A stretch of DNA of 64,000 nt from Rhizobium sp. ARZ01. GTDB lineage: Bacteria; Pseudomonadota; Alphaproteobacteria; Rhizobiales; Rhizobiaceae. This document shows, piece by piece, positions 36,218 through 46,190 of the stretch (its first letter is position 1; each line of letters starts with the position of its first letter). The notes below the pieces were generated by a model. The model saw only the letters and a program-made list of their open reading frames with translations, did not search any database and was not told the origin of the DNA. The stretch covers positions 2,790,001 through 2,854,000 of the forward strand of contig NZ_JACVAE010000001.1 in the NCBI RefSeq assembly GCF_014851675.1, in the 5' to 3' direction. The position numbers and the translations under genes were made by a program.

Positions 36218-37813
36218 TCAGTGCCCGCCGCCACCACCGCCTGCGCGGGCCTCGGGCTTCTTGATCATCACGACGCAGGCGAGCATGCCGGCGAACAGCA
36301 GGGTCAGGCACAGGAACACGTCGCTGAACGACATGATCATCGCCTGCCGCTGGACCAGCCCGACCATCTGCTTGATCGCGACCGTCGCCCCATCGAGTCC
36401 GTGCGCGGAATAGTTCGCAGTCATGTTCTTCAACTGCTCGACCGCAGCAGGGTTGCCCCAGTCGATGTGCTCGCGCAGCCGCATGAAGTGAACGTCCTGC
36501 CGTGTGGTCAGCATCGAGTTGATGACCGCAAGGCCGACGGCGCCGCCGAGGTTTCGCGTCAGATTGTAAAGGCCGGAGGCATTGGGGATGCGGGCCGGCG
36601 GCAGCGTGCCGAGCGCGATATTGTTGATCGGCACCATGCACAGCATCAACCCGACGCCGCGCAGGATCTGCGGAATGAACAGTTCGTAAAAGTCCCAATC
36701 CGCCGTCAGCCCGGTCATGATGTAGGTTCCGGTGCCGAAGGAGATGAAGCCGATCGCCATCAGCACGCGGGGATCCAGCCTGCTCGACAGCATGCCGGCA
36801 ACCGGCGCGGTGAAGAACATCGCAAGGCCGGAAACGAACATCGTCTCGCCGATCATCAGGGAATCGTAGCCGCGGATATGGCTGAGATAGACCGGGTAAA
36901 GATAGGTCAGGCCGTAAAGTCCGATACCCATGATGAACGAGAACATCGAGCCGAAGGCGAAGTTCCGGTTGGAGAAGGCCCGCAGGTCCACCACTGGAAA
37001 CTCGACCTTGAAGGCACGGTAGAAGAAGAAGATCGCGCCGGTGACCGAGGCGACAGTGCCCATGACGATGTGCTCGTCATTGAACCAATCCTTGGCATTG
37101 CCCTCTTCGAGCACGTATTCGAGCGATCCCAGGAAGACGGCCATGGCGAGAAGGCCCCACCAGTCGAATTTCTTCATCAGCGACAGCTGCGGCCTGTCGA
37201 AATCGATGAAGTTCCACGCGAGGATGGTGACGATGATGCCGGGGATGACGTTGATCAGAAACAGCCAGTGCCAGGAGAAGGCATGGCTGAGATAGCCGCC
37301 GACAGTCGGGCCGATGGTGGGCGCGAGCGTCGCGATCAGGCCGATGATCGGGCTGACGATCGGACGCTTCGACGGCGGGAAGATGGTGAAGGCGGCTGCG
37401 AAGACGGACGGGATCATGCCGCCGCCAATAAACCCCTGAATCGCGCGGTAAACGATCATCTGCTCGATGTTCGTCGCGGTCGCGCAAAGAATGCTGGCAA
37501 GCGTGAAGCCGGCAGCCGAAATGGTGAACAGGTAGCGGGTGGAGATGATCCGGGCGAGCGTGCCCGAAAGCGGGATCATGATCACTTCGGCGATCAGATA
37601 GGACGTCTGCACCCAGGCGATCTCGTCCGAGCCGGCGCTCAGGCCCGCCTGGATCTCGGAAAGCGAGGCCGACACGACCTGGATGTCGAGGATCGCCATG
37701 AACATGCCAACCACCATGGCGAAGAAGGCGATCAGCCGCTTCGGGTCCATGGCGTCGGTCGCGGGAGGCGCCGGCCGTGCAGGCGTGCCTTGTAGGGCAG
37801 TTGTGGCAGACAT
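36218..37813 (-). CDS. emrB: DHA2-family MFS efflux transporter
   Basis: 531 residues, 14 predicted membrane helices (EmrB/QacA group). Seen: FFAMVVGMFMAILDIQVV, AEVIMIPLSGTLARI, RAIQGFIGGGMIPSVF (motif C region) and a Gly-rich end RAGGGGGGH. It exports toxic compounds by proton antiport together with the EmrA-type adaptor encoded just upstream (102 bases). It ends 5 bases from the convergent PhzF gene. The ATG at 37813 has GGAG; a TTG at 37831 is also in frame. Confidence 0.92.
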   Translation of the reverse strand: MSATTALQGTPARPAPPATDAMDPKRLIAFFAMVVGMFMAILDIQVVSASLSEIQAGLSAGSDEIAWVQTSYLIAEVIMIPLSGTLARIISTRYLFTISAAGFTLASILCATATNIEQMIVYRAIQGFIGGGMIPSVFAAAFTIFPPSKRPIVSPIIGLIATLAPTIGPTVGGYLSHAFSWHWLFLINVIPGIIVTILAWNFIDFDRPQLSLMKKFDWWGLLAMAVFLGSLEYVLEEGNAKDWFNDEHIVMGTVASVTGAIFFFYRAFKVEFPVVDLRAFSNRNFAFGSMFSFIMGIGLYGLTYLYPVYLSHIRGYDSLMIGETMFVSGLAMFFTAPVAGMLSSRLDPRVLMAIGFISFGTGTYIMTGLTADWDFYELFIPQILRGVGLMLCMVPINNIALGTLPPARIPNASGLYNLTRNLGGAVGLAVINSMLTTRQDVHFMRLREHIDWGNPAAVEQLKNMTANYSAHGLDGATVAIKQMVGLVQRQAMIMSFSDVFLCLTLLFAGMLACVVMIKKPEARAGGGGGGH

Positions 37814-37915
37814 GGCCGGCTCCGGCGTCAAACGTCACCCAGGCGCGGACACGCCCTGGAGATCATGGTGTTGAGATTGAGAGAACGCCGCGCGCCCCGC
37901 CGAGGCGCGCAGCAT

Positions 37916-39115
37916 TCACTTTGCCGCTGCGGCGCCTGCCTCGGGTGCCGTGCGGGTATCGACATCGACGACAACGCTCAGGCCCGCCCTGAGACGTCCG
38001 CTGTCGAGCGCTTCCTTGGGCAACGCGATGCGCACAGGCACGCGCTGGATAACCTTGGTGAAATTGCCAGTCGCGTTTTCCGGCGGCAGCAGCGAGAAGA
38101 CCGAACCAGATGCCGGAGAGATCGATTCCACCGTGCCGACAATCGGGTCGTCGTCATAGGCATCGACATGAACGCCGACCTTGGAGCCGGGAACCAGATG
38201 CTCGATCTGCGTCTCTTTGAAATTCGCCTCGATATAGAGTTCGCGCGTCGGCACCAGCGCCATCAGCCGCTGGCCCGGCGATACGAGATCGCCGACCTGA
38301 ACCGCGCGATTGCCGACCACACCGTCATAGGGCGCCTTCAGCGCTGTGAAAGAAAGGTCGCGCGCGGCCTTGTCGCGCTGGAGCTCCAGCGTACGGATCG
38401 TACCTTCGGTTTCCTTGCGCTGCGCTTCAAGGAGCGCGACGTTGGCCTTGGCAGAAACGATCGTCGCCTCGCCGCCCGCAAGATTGGCTCGTGCCTGGTC
38501 GAGTGCGACATTGGCGGTATCGAGATCGGCGGCCGTGCCTACGGCCTTGGACTGCAGCGTGCTTGCACGGCCCTGGTTGATCTCGGCACCGCGCACGGCT
38601 GCCTGAAGGGCCGTCTTCTGCGCTTCCGCCTGGGCAAGGCTGGCCTTGGCGCCGTCGATCTGGGCATCGATACGATGCAGCGAGAGCTCGGCCGTGCCGA
38701 TCTGGGCCTTCGTCTGCGCCAGCGCGTTTGCATAGTCGCCGTCATCCAGCGTCACCAGCACATCGCCTGCCTTGACTGCCTGGTTCGCGGCAACATGCAC
38801 TTTGGCGACATAGCCGGTCACCTTCGGTGATATCGTCGCAATGTCACCCTCGATGTAGGCGTCATCGGTGGAAACCATAAAACGGCCGTTCGTAAACCAT
38901 TCGTAGCCGTACCAGCCGCCGCCAGCGAGAAGCGCCATGATCAGGACGGGCACGACGCGGCGCTTGCCGCCAACCTTCCCAGCGGGTGCCGCCGCAGGCG
39001 CCGCTTCAAGGGGTGCGGGCGCCGAAGGCGCCTCGGCCACCGGCTGCGCGTCTGCGACGAAATCGTCATCGACCGGACGAACCTTGGCATTGCTCGAAGT
39101 CTTAGAGACTGACAT
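37916..39115 (-). CDS. emrA: HlyD-family membrane fusion protein
   Basis: 399 residues: Ala/Pro-rich cytoplasmic start, one membrane helix (about 52-70), a biotinyl-lipoyl-like domain (DAYIEGDIATISPKVTGYVA, about 82-101), a long helical hairpin rich in Ala and Gln, and a beta-barrel. It is the periplasmic adaptor of the EmrB pump. It is divergent from a TetR gene, with operators in between. The system resembles the flavonoid-inducible EmrAB of S. meliloti, which is an analogy from memory. Confidence 0.92.
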   Translation of the reverse strand: MSVSKTSSNAKVRPVDDDFVADAQPVAEAPSAPAPLEAAPAAAPAGKVGGKRRVVPVLIMALLAGGGWYGYEWFTNGRFMVSTDDAYIEGDIATISPKVTGYVAKVHVAANQAVKAGDVLVTLDDGDYANALAQTKAQIGTAELSLHRIDAQIDGAKASLAQAEAQKTALQAAVRGAEINQGRASTLQSKAVGTAADLDTANVALDQARANLAGGEATIVSAKANVALLEAQRKETEGTIRTLELQRDKAARDLSFTALKAPYDGVVGNRAVQVGDLVSPGQRLMALVPTRELYIEANFKETQIEHLVPGSKVGVHVDAYDDDPIVGTVESISPASGSVFSLLPPENATGNFTKVIQRVPVRIALPKEALDSGRLRAGLSVVVDVDTRTAPEAGAAAAK

Positions 39116-39151
39116 GTGTCTACCCGAAACTGGCGCTAGGCTAGGGAAAAT

Positions 39152-39176
39152 ATCGAACTGAACCGTTCAGTTCGAT
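39152..39176. promoter_or_regulatory. Perfect 25-bp palindrome, TetR operator 1
   Basis: Twelve-base arms ATCGAACTGAAC and GTTCAGTTCGAT around a single central C. It lies between the divergent emrA and tetR genes, 36 bp from the emrA start and adjoining a TTGACA (39177-39182) that could be the tetR -35 box. Confidence 0.75.
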
Positions 39177-39214
39177 TTGACATAATACCAAATCTGATCC
39201 ATATCAAGATGAAA

Positions 39215-39232
39215 TCGAACCGCGCGGTTCGA
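39215..39232. promoter_or_regulatory. Perfect 18-bp palindrome, TetR operator 2
   Basis: TCGAACCGCGCGGTTCGA, sharing the outer TCGAAC half-site with operator 1 but with an even centre. It ends 5 bp before the tetR ATG. Confidence 0.7.
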
Positions 39233-39237
39233 AAAGC

Positions 39238-39990
39238 ATGAGACAAGAGGAAATTCTGCAAGGCGCGATGGAGACTAAGTTAACGGAAGCCTGCGACGAG
39301 ACATGCCCCAGCGTCCCACCCGGACGGCGTGCTGCCGGCGAGGACCCGGTCAAGCGCGAGCAGATTCTCGACGGTGCCAAGCGCGTCTTCATGGAACAGG
39401 GCTTCGACGCCGCGAGCATGAACGACATTACCCGGGCGGCCGGTGTCTCCAAGGGCACGATCTACGTGTACTTCGAGAACAAGGAAGACCTGTTCGCCGA
39501 GCTCATCCAGCGCGAGCGATACCGGATCACCGAGTCTGCGCGTCATGCCCTCGACGCAGATGTGACGGTCAGAGAGGCCCTGCATAACTTTGGCGTTCTC
39601 TTCGCCAAGCATTTGACGGCGGAATACACGATCAAGGCGATGCGCATGGTCATTGCCGTAAACCAGCGCATGCCCGCGCTTGCCTGCACCTTCCTTTCGG
39701 CAACGCCGATGAACCCGGTTTCGGTGCTGAAAGGCTTCATGGACCGTCAGGTCGCTCTCGGCGCGCTTGCCATCGATGACACCGAGCTCGCAGCCAGGCA
39801 GTTCCTGGAACTGGCAACGGTCGGCATGTTCAAGTATCGCCTCTTCGGCACGATGGACACGCCGCCGCCAGCCGAAGAGATCGAACGGATCGTCAACAGC
39901 GGCATCAAGGTTTTCCTCGCGGCCTACGGGACTGAACGGACCGAAGCTCCTTCCGCTCGCGAGCGCAAGGGCGGCGGCCTTCGTCAATGA
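39238..39990 (+). CDS. TetR-family repressor of the efflux pump
   Basis: 250 residues from the ATG at 39238 (an ATG at 39268 would give 240). HTH at about 38-85: KREQILDGAKRVFMEQGFDA, MNDITRAAGVSKGTIYVYFE. The C-terminal ligand domain ends in a charged tail. It is divergent from emrA; the two palindromes between them indicate control of emrAB and itself, relieved by a pump substrate. Confidence 0.9.
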   Translation: MRQEEILQGAMETKLTEACDETCPSVPPGRRAAGEDPVKREQILDGAKRVFMEQGFDAASMNDITRAAGVSKGTIYVYFENKEDLFAELIQRERYRITESARHALDADVTVREALHNFGVLFAKHLTAEYTIKAMRMVIAVNQRMPALACTFLSATPMNPVSVLKGFMDRQVALGALAIDDTELAARQFLELATVGMFKYRLFGTMDTPPPAEEIERIVNSGIKVFLAAYGTERTEAPSARERKGGGLRQ

Positions 39991-40144
39991 CACTCCGCCG
40001 ATTGAAATCCAACTGCCGCTCCGCAGATAAATGCGCCCGGTGGCAAGCTTTTTCGCGTTTTCGCTGCAACCGCTGCCTTGTAACACCACTGATTCTCCAT
40101 ACATACGGACGTCAATAACGTTCCGAACCGGAGAGGAAGATTGG

Positions 40145-40906
40145 ATGGACAGCATTCTTGTCCTGATGCAGAGCCCTGAAGCCTGGATTGCCCTTGTGAC
40201 GCTGATCGTCATGGAGGTCGTGCTCGGCATCGACAACCTGATCTTCATCTCGATTCTGACAAACAAGCTGCCGCCGGAAAATCGCGTAGCCGCCCGCCGT
40301 ATCGGCATCGGGCTGGCACTGGTCATGCGGCTGGCATTGCTCGGCACGATCGCCTGGATCGTCAAGCTGACGACGCCTGTGTTCGAGGCCTTCGGCCACG
40401 GCTTCTCCTGGAAGGACATGATCCTGATCGCCGGCGGTCTGTTCCTCGTCTGGAAGGCGACGAAGGAGATCCACCACAATGTCGATCCCGCCGATCACAG
40501 CGAGGACTTCTTTGCCACCAGCGCGGCAGCCGTCTCGTTCGGCGCGTCGATCGGCCAGATCCTGCTGCTCGACCTCGTCTTTTCCGTCGACAGCATCATC
40601 ACCGCCGTCGGCATGACGCCGCACCTGCCGATCATGGTCGTCGCCGTCGTCGTCGCGGTCGCGGTGATGCTGCTGGCAGCTACCCCGCTTGCCAACTTCA
40701 TCGAGAGGAACCCGACCATCGTCATGCTGGCGCTCGCCTTCCTCTTGATGATCGGCACGACGCTGATCGCCGAAGGCATGGGCTTCCATGTTCCCAAGGG
40801 CTACGTCTACGCCGCCATGGCGTTTTCGGCGCTGGTCGAAGTGCTCAACATGTTCTCGCGCAATGCACGGCTGCGGAAGAAGGCTGAAGCTCAGACGCTG
40901 CATTGA
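40145..40906 (+). CDS. TerC-family membrane protein
   Basis: 253 residues, seven to eight helices. TerC features: [19 protein letters not shown] with acidic residues in the helix, [11 protein letters not shown], and [18 protein letters not shown]. Recent work on TerC proteins links them to Mn2+ efflux, possibly to metal loading of exported proteins; which applies here is unknown. The start at 40145 follows GAGAGGAAG; the open frame upstream lacks family similarity. Confidence 0.88.
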   Translation: MDSILVLMQSPEAWIALVTLIVMEVVLGIDNLIFISILTNKLPPENRVAARRIGIGLALVMRLALLGTIAWIVKLTTPVFEAFGHGFSWKDMILIAGGLFLVWKATKEIHHNVDPADHSEDFFATSAAAVSFGASIGQILLLDLVFSVDSIITAVGMTPHLPIMVVAVVVAVAVMLLAATPLANFIERNPTIVMLALAFLLMIGTTLIAEGMGFHVPKGYVYAAMAFSALVEVLNMFSRNARLRKKAEAQTLH

Positions 40907-40942
40907 TGACGTGAAGCGATAGCCTTCGATGAACTGAATAGA

Positions 40943-40966
40943 GGCCGGCGATCCAAATCGCCGGCC
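40943..40966 (+). terminator. Terminator after the TerC gene
   Basis: Perfect 10-bp stem GGCCGGCGAT/ATCGCCGGCC with a CCAA loop, followed by TTAGTCGTT, 36 bases past the stop. Confidence 0.7.
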
Positions 40967-41224
40967 TTAGTCGTTGGGAAGCTCAGTGAGTGGCGGAGGC
41001 GCGGGCCGGACGGGTAAGGTGCTCGACTGCCCTTTCGTTGGCTGCTGGGAGAAACCGGAAAAATCCCCGCATTCTCCATCTCCGTCATGTCCGGTTGGCA
41101 CGGCCACGCCTCTTAAATCGAGAACCGTGATAAATCCGAAAAGTTCCGGAACCTTTCGTTCTGGCTGGAATTTTCCATGGACGTCTGCAAGTCTGCACCG
41201 GATCGCGGATGATCGGGGAGCCCC
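40967..41224. other. Rest of the 318-base TerC to SLC13 gap
   Basis: No ORF or strong repeat seen. Presumably it holds the promoter of the SLC13 permease gene, but no clear -35/-10 pair is visible. Confidence 0.4.
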
Positions 41225-42997
41225 ATGACGACACAGCAGATCCTGGCGTTTTCGGTGATCGTCTTAATGATGGCCGGCTTCATCTGGGATCGGGTGCGCT
41301 ACGACATCGTCGCTTGTCTCGCCCTCCTTGTGTCGATCGCCGTCGGAATCGTCCCCTACGACAAGGCCTTTTCGGGTTTCAGCGACGACATCGTCATTAT
41401 CGTCGGCAGCGCGCTGGTGGTCAGCGCCGGCGTTGCCCGCTCCGGCATCATCAACACGGCCGTACAGCGCTTCTTTCCGAGCCTGTCCTCCTTCACACCG
41501 CAGATGGCGCTGCTCTTGATCTCAGTTGCGGTCATGTCGGCCTTCATCAAGAACATCGGTGCGCTCGCCATCATGATGCCAATGGCCTTCCAATTCTCCC
41601 GACGGTCCGGCGTGGCTGTATCCCGCTACCTCATGCCGATGGCTTTTGCCGCACTTCTCGGCGGGCTGATGACGCAGATCGGTACCTCGCCGAACATCGT
41701 CGTCTCGCGCATGCGCGAGGAAATCACCGGCAACAGCTTCACCATGTTCGATTTCACCCCCGTCGGCGGCATTCTGACCGTCACCGGCGGCCTTTTCCTC
41801 CTCGCCTTCAATCGCCTCGTGCCGCTGCGGGTCAACCAGAATCCGTCGCTTGACGAAGCACTCGACTTCGCCACCTATTCCTCCGACGCCACCGTGACGG
41901 AGAAATCCAGCGCGGTCGGCAAGTTGCTGAACGCCGTCCTCAAGCCCGGCGAAGGCGACATCGCCGCCACGGCGATCATCCGCAATGGTCGCCACATGGC
42001 GCCGCTGCCGGACGTGACCGTTCAGGTCGGCGACACGATCCTGCTGGAAGGAACGCCGATCGCGCTCGATCGGGTCACGTCAGCCGCGGGCCTCGAACTT
42101 TCGGGCAAGCCGATCAAGGAGATACCGGCACCTGGCGAGGAGATCGCAGCCATCGAGGCGGTCGTCGCAAACGACTCCCGCCTGGTCGGACTGTCGGCCC
42201 GGCGGCTGGCACTGTTCCACAGCTATGGCATCAACCTGCTCGCCGTCAGCCGGCAGGGAAAGCGGCTGACGGAGCGTCTGAGCGAGGTGAGGCTCGACCC
42301 CGGCGACGTGTTGATGGTGCAGGGCGGAATGAAAACGCTGCCCGCTACCCTGCAGGAACTGGGCCTTCTGCCGCTGGCCCAGCGCGAAATCCTGCTCGGC
42401 ACAAGGCGGCGCGCGATGGTGCCGGTCATCATCCTGGCCGCGGCCATGCTCGCGAGCGCGACGGGAGCGGTGCCGGTCGCGACCGCTTTCTTCGCCGCCG
42501 CGATCGCCATGCTGCTTTTCCGCGTGATCCCGCTTGCTGACGCTTACCGGGCGGTAGACGGGCCGATCCTCATCATGCTCGCAGCCCTCATCCCCGTCTC
42601 GGACACGCTGAGGACCACCGGCGGCAGCGAACTGATCGCCGGCTGGCTTGGCAGCATCGCCTCGGGCATGCCGGCCTACGGTGCACTCGCGCTGATTGTC
42701 GTGACCGCGATGGCCGTGACCCCGTTCCTCAACAATGCCGCCACCGTGCTGGTGATGGCGCCGATCGCCGTCAGCTTCGCCGCAGCACTCGACTACCGGC
42801 CGGAAGCCTTTTTGATGGCAGTGGCCATAGGCGCCGGCTGCGATTTCCTCACCCCGATCGGGCATCAATGCAATACGCTCGTCTTCGGTCCGGGCGGCTA
42901 TCGCTTCAGTGACTACCCGCGCCTCGGCCTGCCGCTGTCGCTACTGATCATCGTCGTCAGCGTACCGTCCCTGCTCTACGTCTGGCCCGTACGCTAG
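41225..42997 (+). CDS. SLC13-family permease with RCK/TrkA-C domains
   Basis: 590 residues. The N-terminal half-transporter includes KNIGALAIMMPMAFQFSRR and GGLMTQIGTSPNIVVSRMRE. Two soluble RCK_C (TrkA-C) domains follow at about 215-385 (PLPDVTVQVGDTILLEGTP; RLDPGDVLMVQG). The second half has VTPFLNNAATVLVMAPIA and GCDFLTPIGHQCNTLV. This is the sodium- or proton-coupled anion (sulfate, dicarboxylate) transporter superfamily; the substrate is not readable. Confidence 0.88.
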   Translation: MTTQQILAFSVIVLMMAGFIWDRVRYDIVACLALLVSIAVGIVPYDKAFSGFSDDIVIIVGSALVVSAGVARSGIINTAVQRFFPSLSSFTPQMALLLISVAVMSAFIKNIGALAIMMPMAFQFSRRSGVAVSRYLMPMAFAALLGGLMTQIGTSPNIVVSRMREEITGNSFTMFDFTPVGGILTVTGGLFLLAFNRLVPLRVNQNPSLDEALDFATYSSDATVTEKSSAVGKLLNAVLKPGEGDIAATAIIRNGRHMAPLPDVTVQVGDTILLEGTPIALDRVTSAAGLELSGKPIKEIPAPGEEIAAIEAVVANDSRLVGLSARRLALFHSYGINLLAVSRQGKRLTERLSEVRLDPGDVLMVQGGMKTLPATLQELGLLPLAQREILLGTRRRAMVPVIILAAAMLASATGAVPVATAFFAAAIAMLLFRVIPLADAYRAVDGPILIMLAALIPVSDTLRTTGGSELIAGWLGSIASGMPAYGALALIVVTAMAVTPFLNNAATVLVMAPIAVSFAAALDYRPEAFLMAVAIGAGCDFLTPIGHQCNTLVFGPGGYRFSDYPRLGLPLSLLIIVVSVPSLLYVWPVR

Positions 42998-43192
42998 AAG
43001 AGGCGACACTCCCTTGGCCACAATCCCTTGACGCGCCGGATCGAATATGGTCTCACCCCTGCCAAATGGAAAACTCCGCCTTCGCCGCAATTTTGGCGGC
43101 AAATCGGGCTTTCCCTCCCATAAAGCATGAGCCGATCACGCGGGAATTCCTCCGGCGAACGGCATCACAGCATTCGACCGGGCCGAAGACAC

Positions 43193-44662
43193 ATGAACAC
43201 CTCCGCAACCAACGCCCCCGTACGCGTCCGCATCGCCCCCTCCCCCACCGGCGAGCCGCATGTCGGCACCGCCTACATTGCGCTGTTCAACTACCTGTTC
43301 GCCAAGAAGCACAACGGGACGTTCATCCTGCGCATCGAGGACACGGACGCGACCCGCTCGACCCCGGAATTCGAAACGAAGGTGCTGGACGCGCTGAAAT
43401 GGTGCGGCCTGGAATGGGCGGAAGGCCCTGACGTCGGCGGCCTCTATGGTCCCTACCGCCAGTCCGACCGCAAGCACATCTATCTCGACTACGTCCGCAA
43501 GATCGAGGCGAACGGCCACGGCTTCCGCTGCTTCTGCACGCCCGAGCGGCTGGAGCGGATGCGCGAGGCGCAGCGCGCCGAAGGCAAGCAGCCGAAGTAT
43601 GACGGCCTCTGCCTCAACTTGACGGCCGAGGAAGTGACCAAGCGCGTCGAAGCCGGCGAGCCGCATGTCGTACGCATGAAGATCCCGACCGAGGGTTCCT
43701 GCAAGTTCGTCGACGGCGTCTACGGTGAGGTCGAAATCCCGTGGGAGTCGGTGGACATGCAGGTCCTGCTCAAGGCCGACGGCATGCCGACCTATCACAT
43801 GGCCAACGTCGTCGACGACCATCTGATGAAGATCACCCACGTCGCCCGCGGCGAGGAGTGGCTGGCCTCGGTACCGAAGCACATCCTGATCTACCAGTAT
43901 CTCGGCCTCGAGCCGCCGGTGTTCATGCACCTGTCGCTGATGCGCAACGCCGACAAATCGAAGCTGTCGAAGCGCAAGAACCCGACCTCGATTTCCTACT
44001 ACACTGCGCTCGGCTACATGCCGGAGGCGCTGATGAACTTCCTCGGCCTGTTCTTCATCCAGATCGCCGAAGGCGAGGAACTGATGACGATGGACGAGCT
44101 TGCCGCAAAGTTCGATCCCGACAACCTGTCTAAGTCCGGCGCGATCTTCGACATCCAGAAGCTCGACTGGCTGAACGGCCGCTGGCTCCGCGAAAAGCTC
44201 TCGGAAGAGGAATTCGCAGCCCGGGTGCTGACCTGGGCGATGGAGAACGACCGGCTGAAGGAAGGCCTGAAGCTGTCGCAGTCGCGCATCACCAAGCTCG
44301 GCGAGCTGCCGGATCTTGCCGGCTTCCTGCTGAAGTCGGACCTCGGCCTGACGCCCGAGGCTTTCGCCAAGGTGAAGTCGACGCCGGAAGAAATCCTGGA
44401 GATCCTCAACACGGTCCAGCCGGACCTGGAGAAGATCTTCGAGTGGAACGTGGAAAGCATCGAAGCGGAACTGCGCGCGATCGCCGACCGCATGGGCAAG
44501 AAGCTGAAGGTCGTGCTGGCGCCGCTGTTCGTCGCCGTCTCCGGCTCGTCGCGCTCGTTGCCCCTCTTTGATTCCATGGCCATCCTCGGCCGCTCGGTCG
44601 TGCGCCAGCGCCTGAAGGTCGCCGCCCAGGTCGTGGCTTCGATGGCTGGCAGCGGAAAGTAA
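43193..44662 (+). CDS. gltX: Glutamyl-tRNA synthetase
   Basis: 489-residue class I enzyme charging tRNA(Glu). HIGH-type motif in PSPTGEPHVGTAY, ILRIEDTDATRS, KMSKS-type motif SKLSKRKNPTS, and a helical anticodon-binding C-terminus. The start at 43193 follows the usual MNTSATNAPVRVRIAPSPTG (given to 20). It is followed 10 bases later by lysS, a two-synthetase operon. Alphaproteobacteria commonly have a second gltX; it is not in this window. Confidence 0.95.
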   Translation: MNTSATNAPVRVRIAPSPTGEPHVGTAYIALFNYLFAKKHNGTFILRIEDTDATRSTPEFETKVLDALKWCGLEWAEGPDVGGLYGPYRQSDRKHIYLDYVRKIEANGHGFRCFCTPERLERMREAQRAEGKQPKYDGLCLNLTAEEVTKRVEAGEPHVVRMKIPTEGSCKFVDGVYGEVEIPWESVDMQVLLKADGMPTYHMANVVDDHLMKITHVARGEEWLASVPKHILIYQYLGLEPPVFMHLSLMRNADKSKLSKRKNPTSISYYTALGYMPEALMNFLGLFFIQIAEGEELMTMDELAAKFDPDNLSKSGAIFDIQKLDWLNGRWLREKLSEEEFAARVLTWAMENDRLKEGLKLSQSRITKLGELPDLAGFLLKSDLGLTPEAFAKVKSTPEEILEILNTVQPDLEKIFEWNVESIEAELRAIADRMGKKLKVVLAPLFVAVSGSSRSLPLFDSMAILGRSVVRQRLKVAAQVVASMAGSGK

Positions 44663-44672
44663 GGACAGAACG

Positions 44673-46169
44673 ATGACCGACAACAAGACCGAAACCGCCC
44701 TGTCCTCCGACGCCACCGAAGTGCGCCGCCAGAAGCTCGAGCTTCTGCGCGAGCAGATCGGCGACGTCTACCCGGCCCATTTCCATCGCACGATCACCAA
44801 TGCGGATTTGGCGCAAAAATACGAAAACCTGGAGCCGGATACCGAGAGCGGCGACGTTGTCACCGTTGCCGGCCGCGTCTACTCCTCGCGCAACTCGGGC
44901 ATGTTCATGGACATCCATGACGCCTCCGGCAAGGTGCAGATCTTCAGCCACAAGGACACGACGCCCGACGAAGCGCGCGCGCTGCTGCCGATGGTCGATA
45001 TCGGCGACATCATCGGCGTGACCGGCGTCGTCCGCCGCACCAAGCGCGGCGAGCTGACGATCAACGCGCAGCAGATCACCATGCTGACGAAGTCGCTGCT
45101 GCCGATGCCGGAGAAGTGGCACGGCGTTTCCGACGTCGAGATCCGCTACCGCAAGCGCCACCTCGACATCATGACCAACGAGGAATCCAAGCTTCGCTTC
45201 CAGCAGCGCTCGCAGATCGTCTCCGGTATCCGCCGCTTCATGGAGAACGACGGCTTCATGGAAGTCGAGACGCCGATGCTGCACTCGGTCTATGGCGGCG
45301 CGACGGCCGAGCCCTTCAAGACCCACCACAACACGCTGAAGCTCGACATGTTCCTGCGCATCGCGCCGGAGCTGTACCTGAAGCGCACGCTGGTCTCCGG
45401 CCTGACCGACAAGGTGTTCGAGATCAACCGCAATTTCCGCAACGAAGGCGTCTCGACCCGGCACAACCCTGAATTCACCATGATGGAGTGCTACTGGGCC
45501 TATGCCGACTACGAGGACGTCATGGACCTCGTGGAGCGGCTGTTCGCCGAACTTGCGATCAAGGTCCACGGCTCGACCGAGTTTGCCTACGGCGACAAGG
45601 AAATCTCCTTCAAGGGTCCTTTCCGCCGCGTACCGATGCCCGACGCCGTCAAGGAAGCGACCGGCATCGACTTCCTGTCGATCAAGACCGACGAGGAAGC
45701 CCGCGCCGCCGCCAAGGCCGCCGGCTTCGAAGTCGAGAAGGACTGGACCTGGGGCGAGTGCCTCGCCTTCATCTTCGAGGAGAAGGTCGAGCCGACGCTG
45801 ATCCAGCCGGCCCACGTCACCCACTTCCCGAAGGACATCTCGCCCTTCGCCAAGGAAGTGCCGGGCGAGCCGCGCCTCGTCGAGCGCTTCGAGACCTACT
45901 GCAACACCTGGGAACTCGGCAATGCGTTTTCCGAACTGAACGATCCGGAAGAGCAGCGCGCCCGCATGGTCGAGCAGCTGGAGCAGGCGCATGCGCGCGG
46001 CGAGAAGGCCAAGCAGCTTGACGACGAGTTCCTCGACGCGATCGACCAGGGCATGCCGCCGGCCGGCGGCCTCGGCATCGGTGTCGATCGCCTGATCATG
46101 CTTCTGACCAACGCACCGTCGATCCGCGACGTCATCCTCTTCCCGGCCCGCCGGGCGAAGAACGACTAA
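44673..46169 (+). CDS. lysS: Lysyl-tRNA synthetase, class II
   Basis: 498 residues: OB-fold anticodon-binding domain (about 50-150), class II motif 2 FEINRNFRNEGVSTRHNPEFT (given by about 250-270) and motif 3 GLGIGVDRLIMLLTN. The ATG at 44673 follows AAGGACAG. It is the second gene of the gltX-lysS pair. Confidence 0.96.
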   Translation: MTDNKTETALSSDATEVRRQKLELLREQIGDVYPAHFHRTITNADLAQKYENLEPDTESGDVVTVAGRVYSSRNSGMFMDIHDASGKVQIFSHKDTTPDEARALLPMVDIGDIIGVTGVVRRTKRGELTINAQQITMLTKSLLPMPEKWHGVSDVEIRYRKRHLDIMTNEESKLRFQQRSQIVSGIRRFMENDGFMEVETPMLHSVYGGATAEPFKTHHNTLKLDMFLRIAPELYLKRTLVSGLTDKVFEINRNFRNEGVSTRHNPEFTMMECYWAYADYEDVMDLVERLFAELAIKVHGSTEFAYGDKEISFKGPFRRVPMPDAVKEATGIDFLSIKTDEEARAAAKAAGFEVEKDWTWGECLAFIFEEKVEPTLIQPAHVTHFPKDISPFAKEVPGEPRLVERFETYCNTWELGNAFSELNDPEEQRARMVEQLEQAHARGEKAKQLDDEFLDAIDQGMPPAGGLGIGVDRLIMLLTNAPSIRDVILFPARRAKND

Positions 46170-46190
46170 GTTCCGACATTTGCTTCCATC

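Noticed and set aside
35750..37795. 681-codon plus-strand ORF across the PhzF and emrB genes
   Set aside because: Antisense or out-of-frame shadow of two recognisable genes, with no RBS or family match.
39991..40144. Possible yybP-ykoY manganese riboswitch before the TerC gene
   Set aside because: TerC genes often carry one, but I cannot find its conserved internal loops or a paired P1 stem in this 150-base gap.
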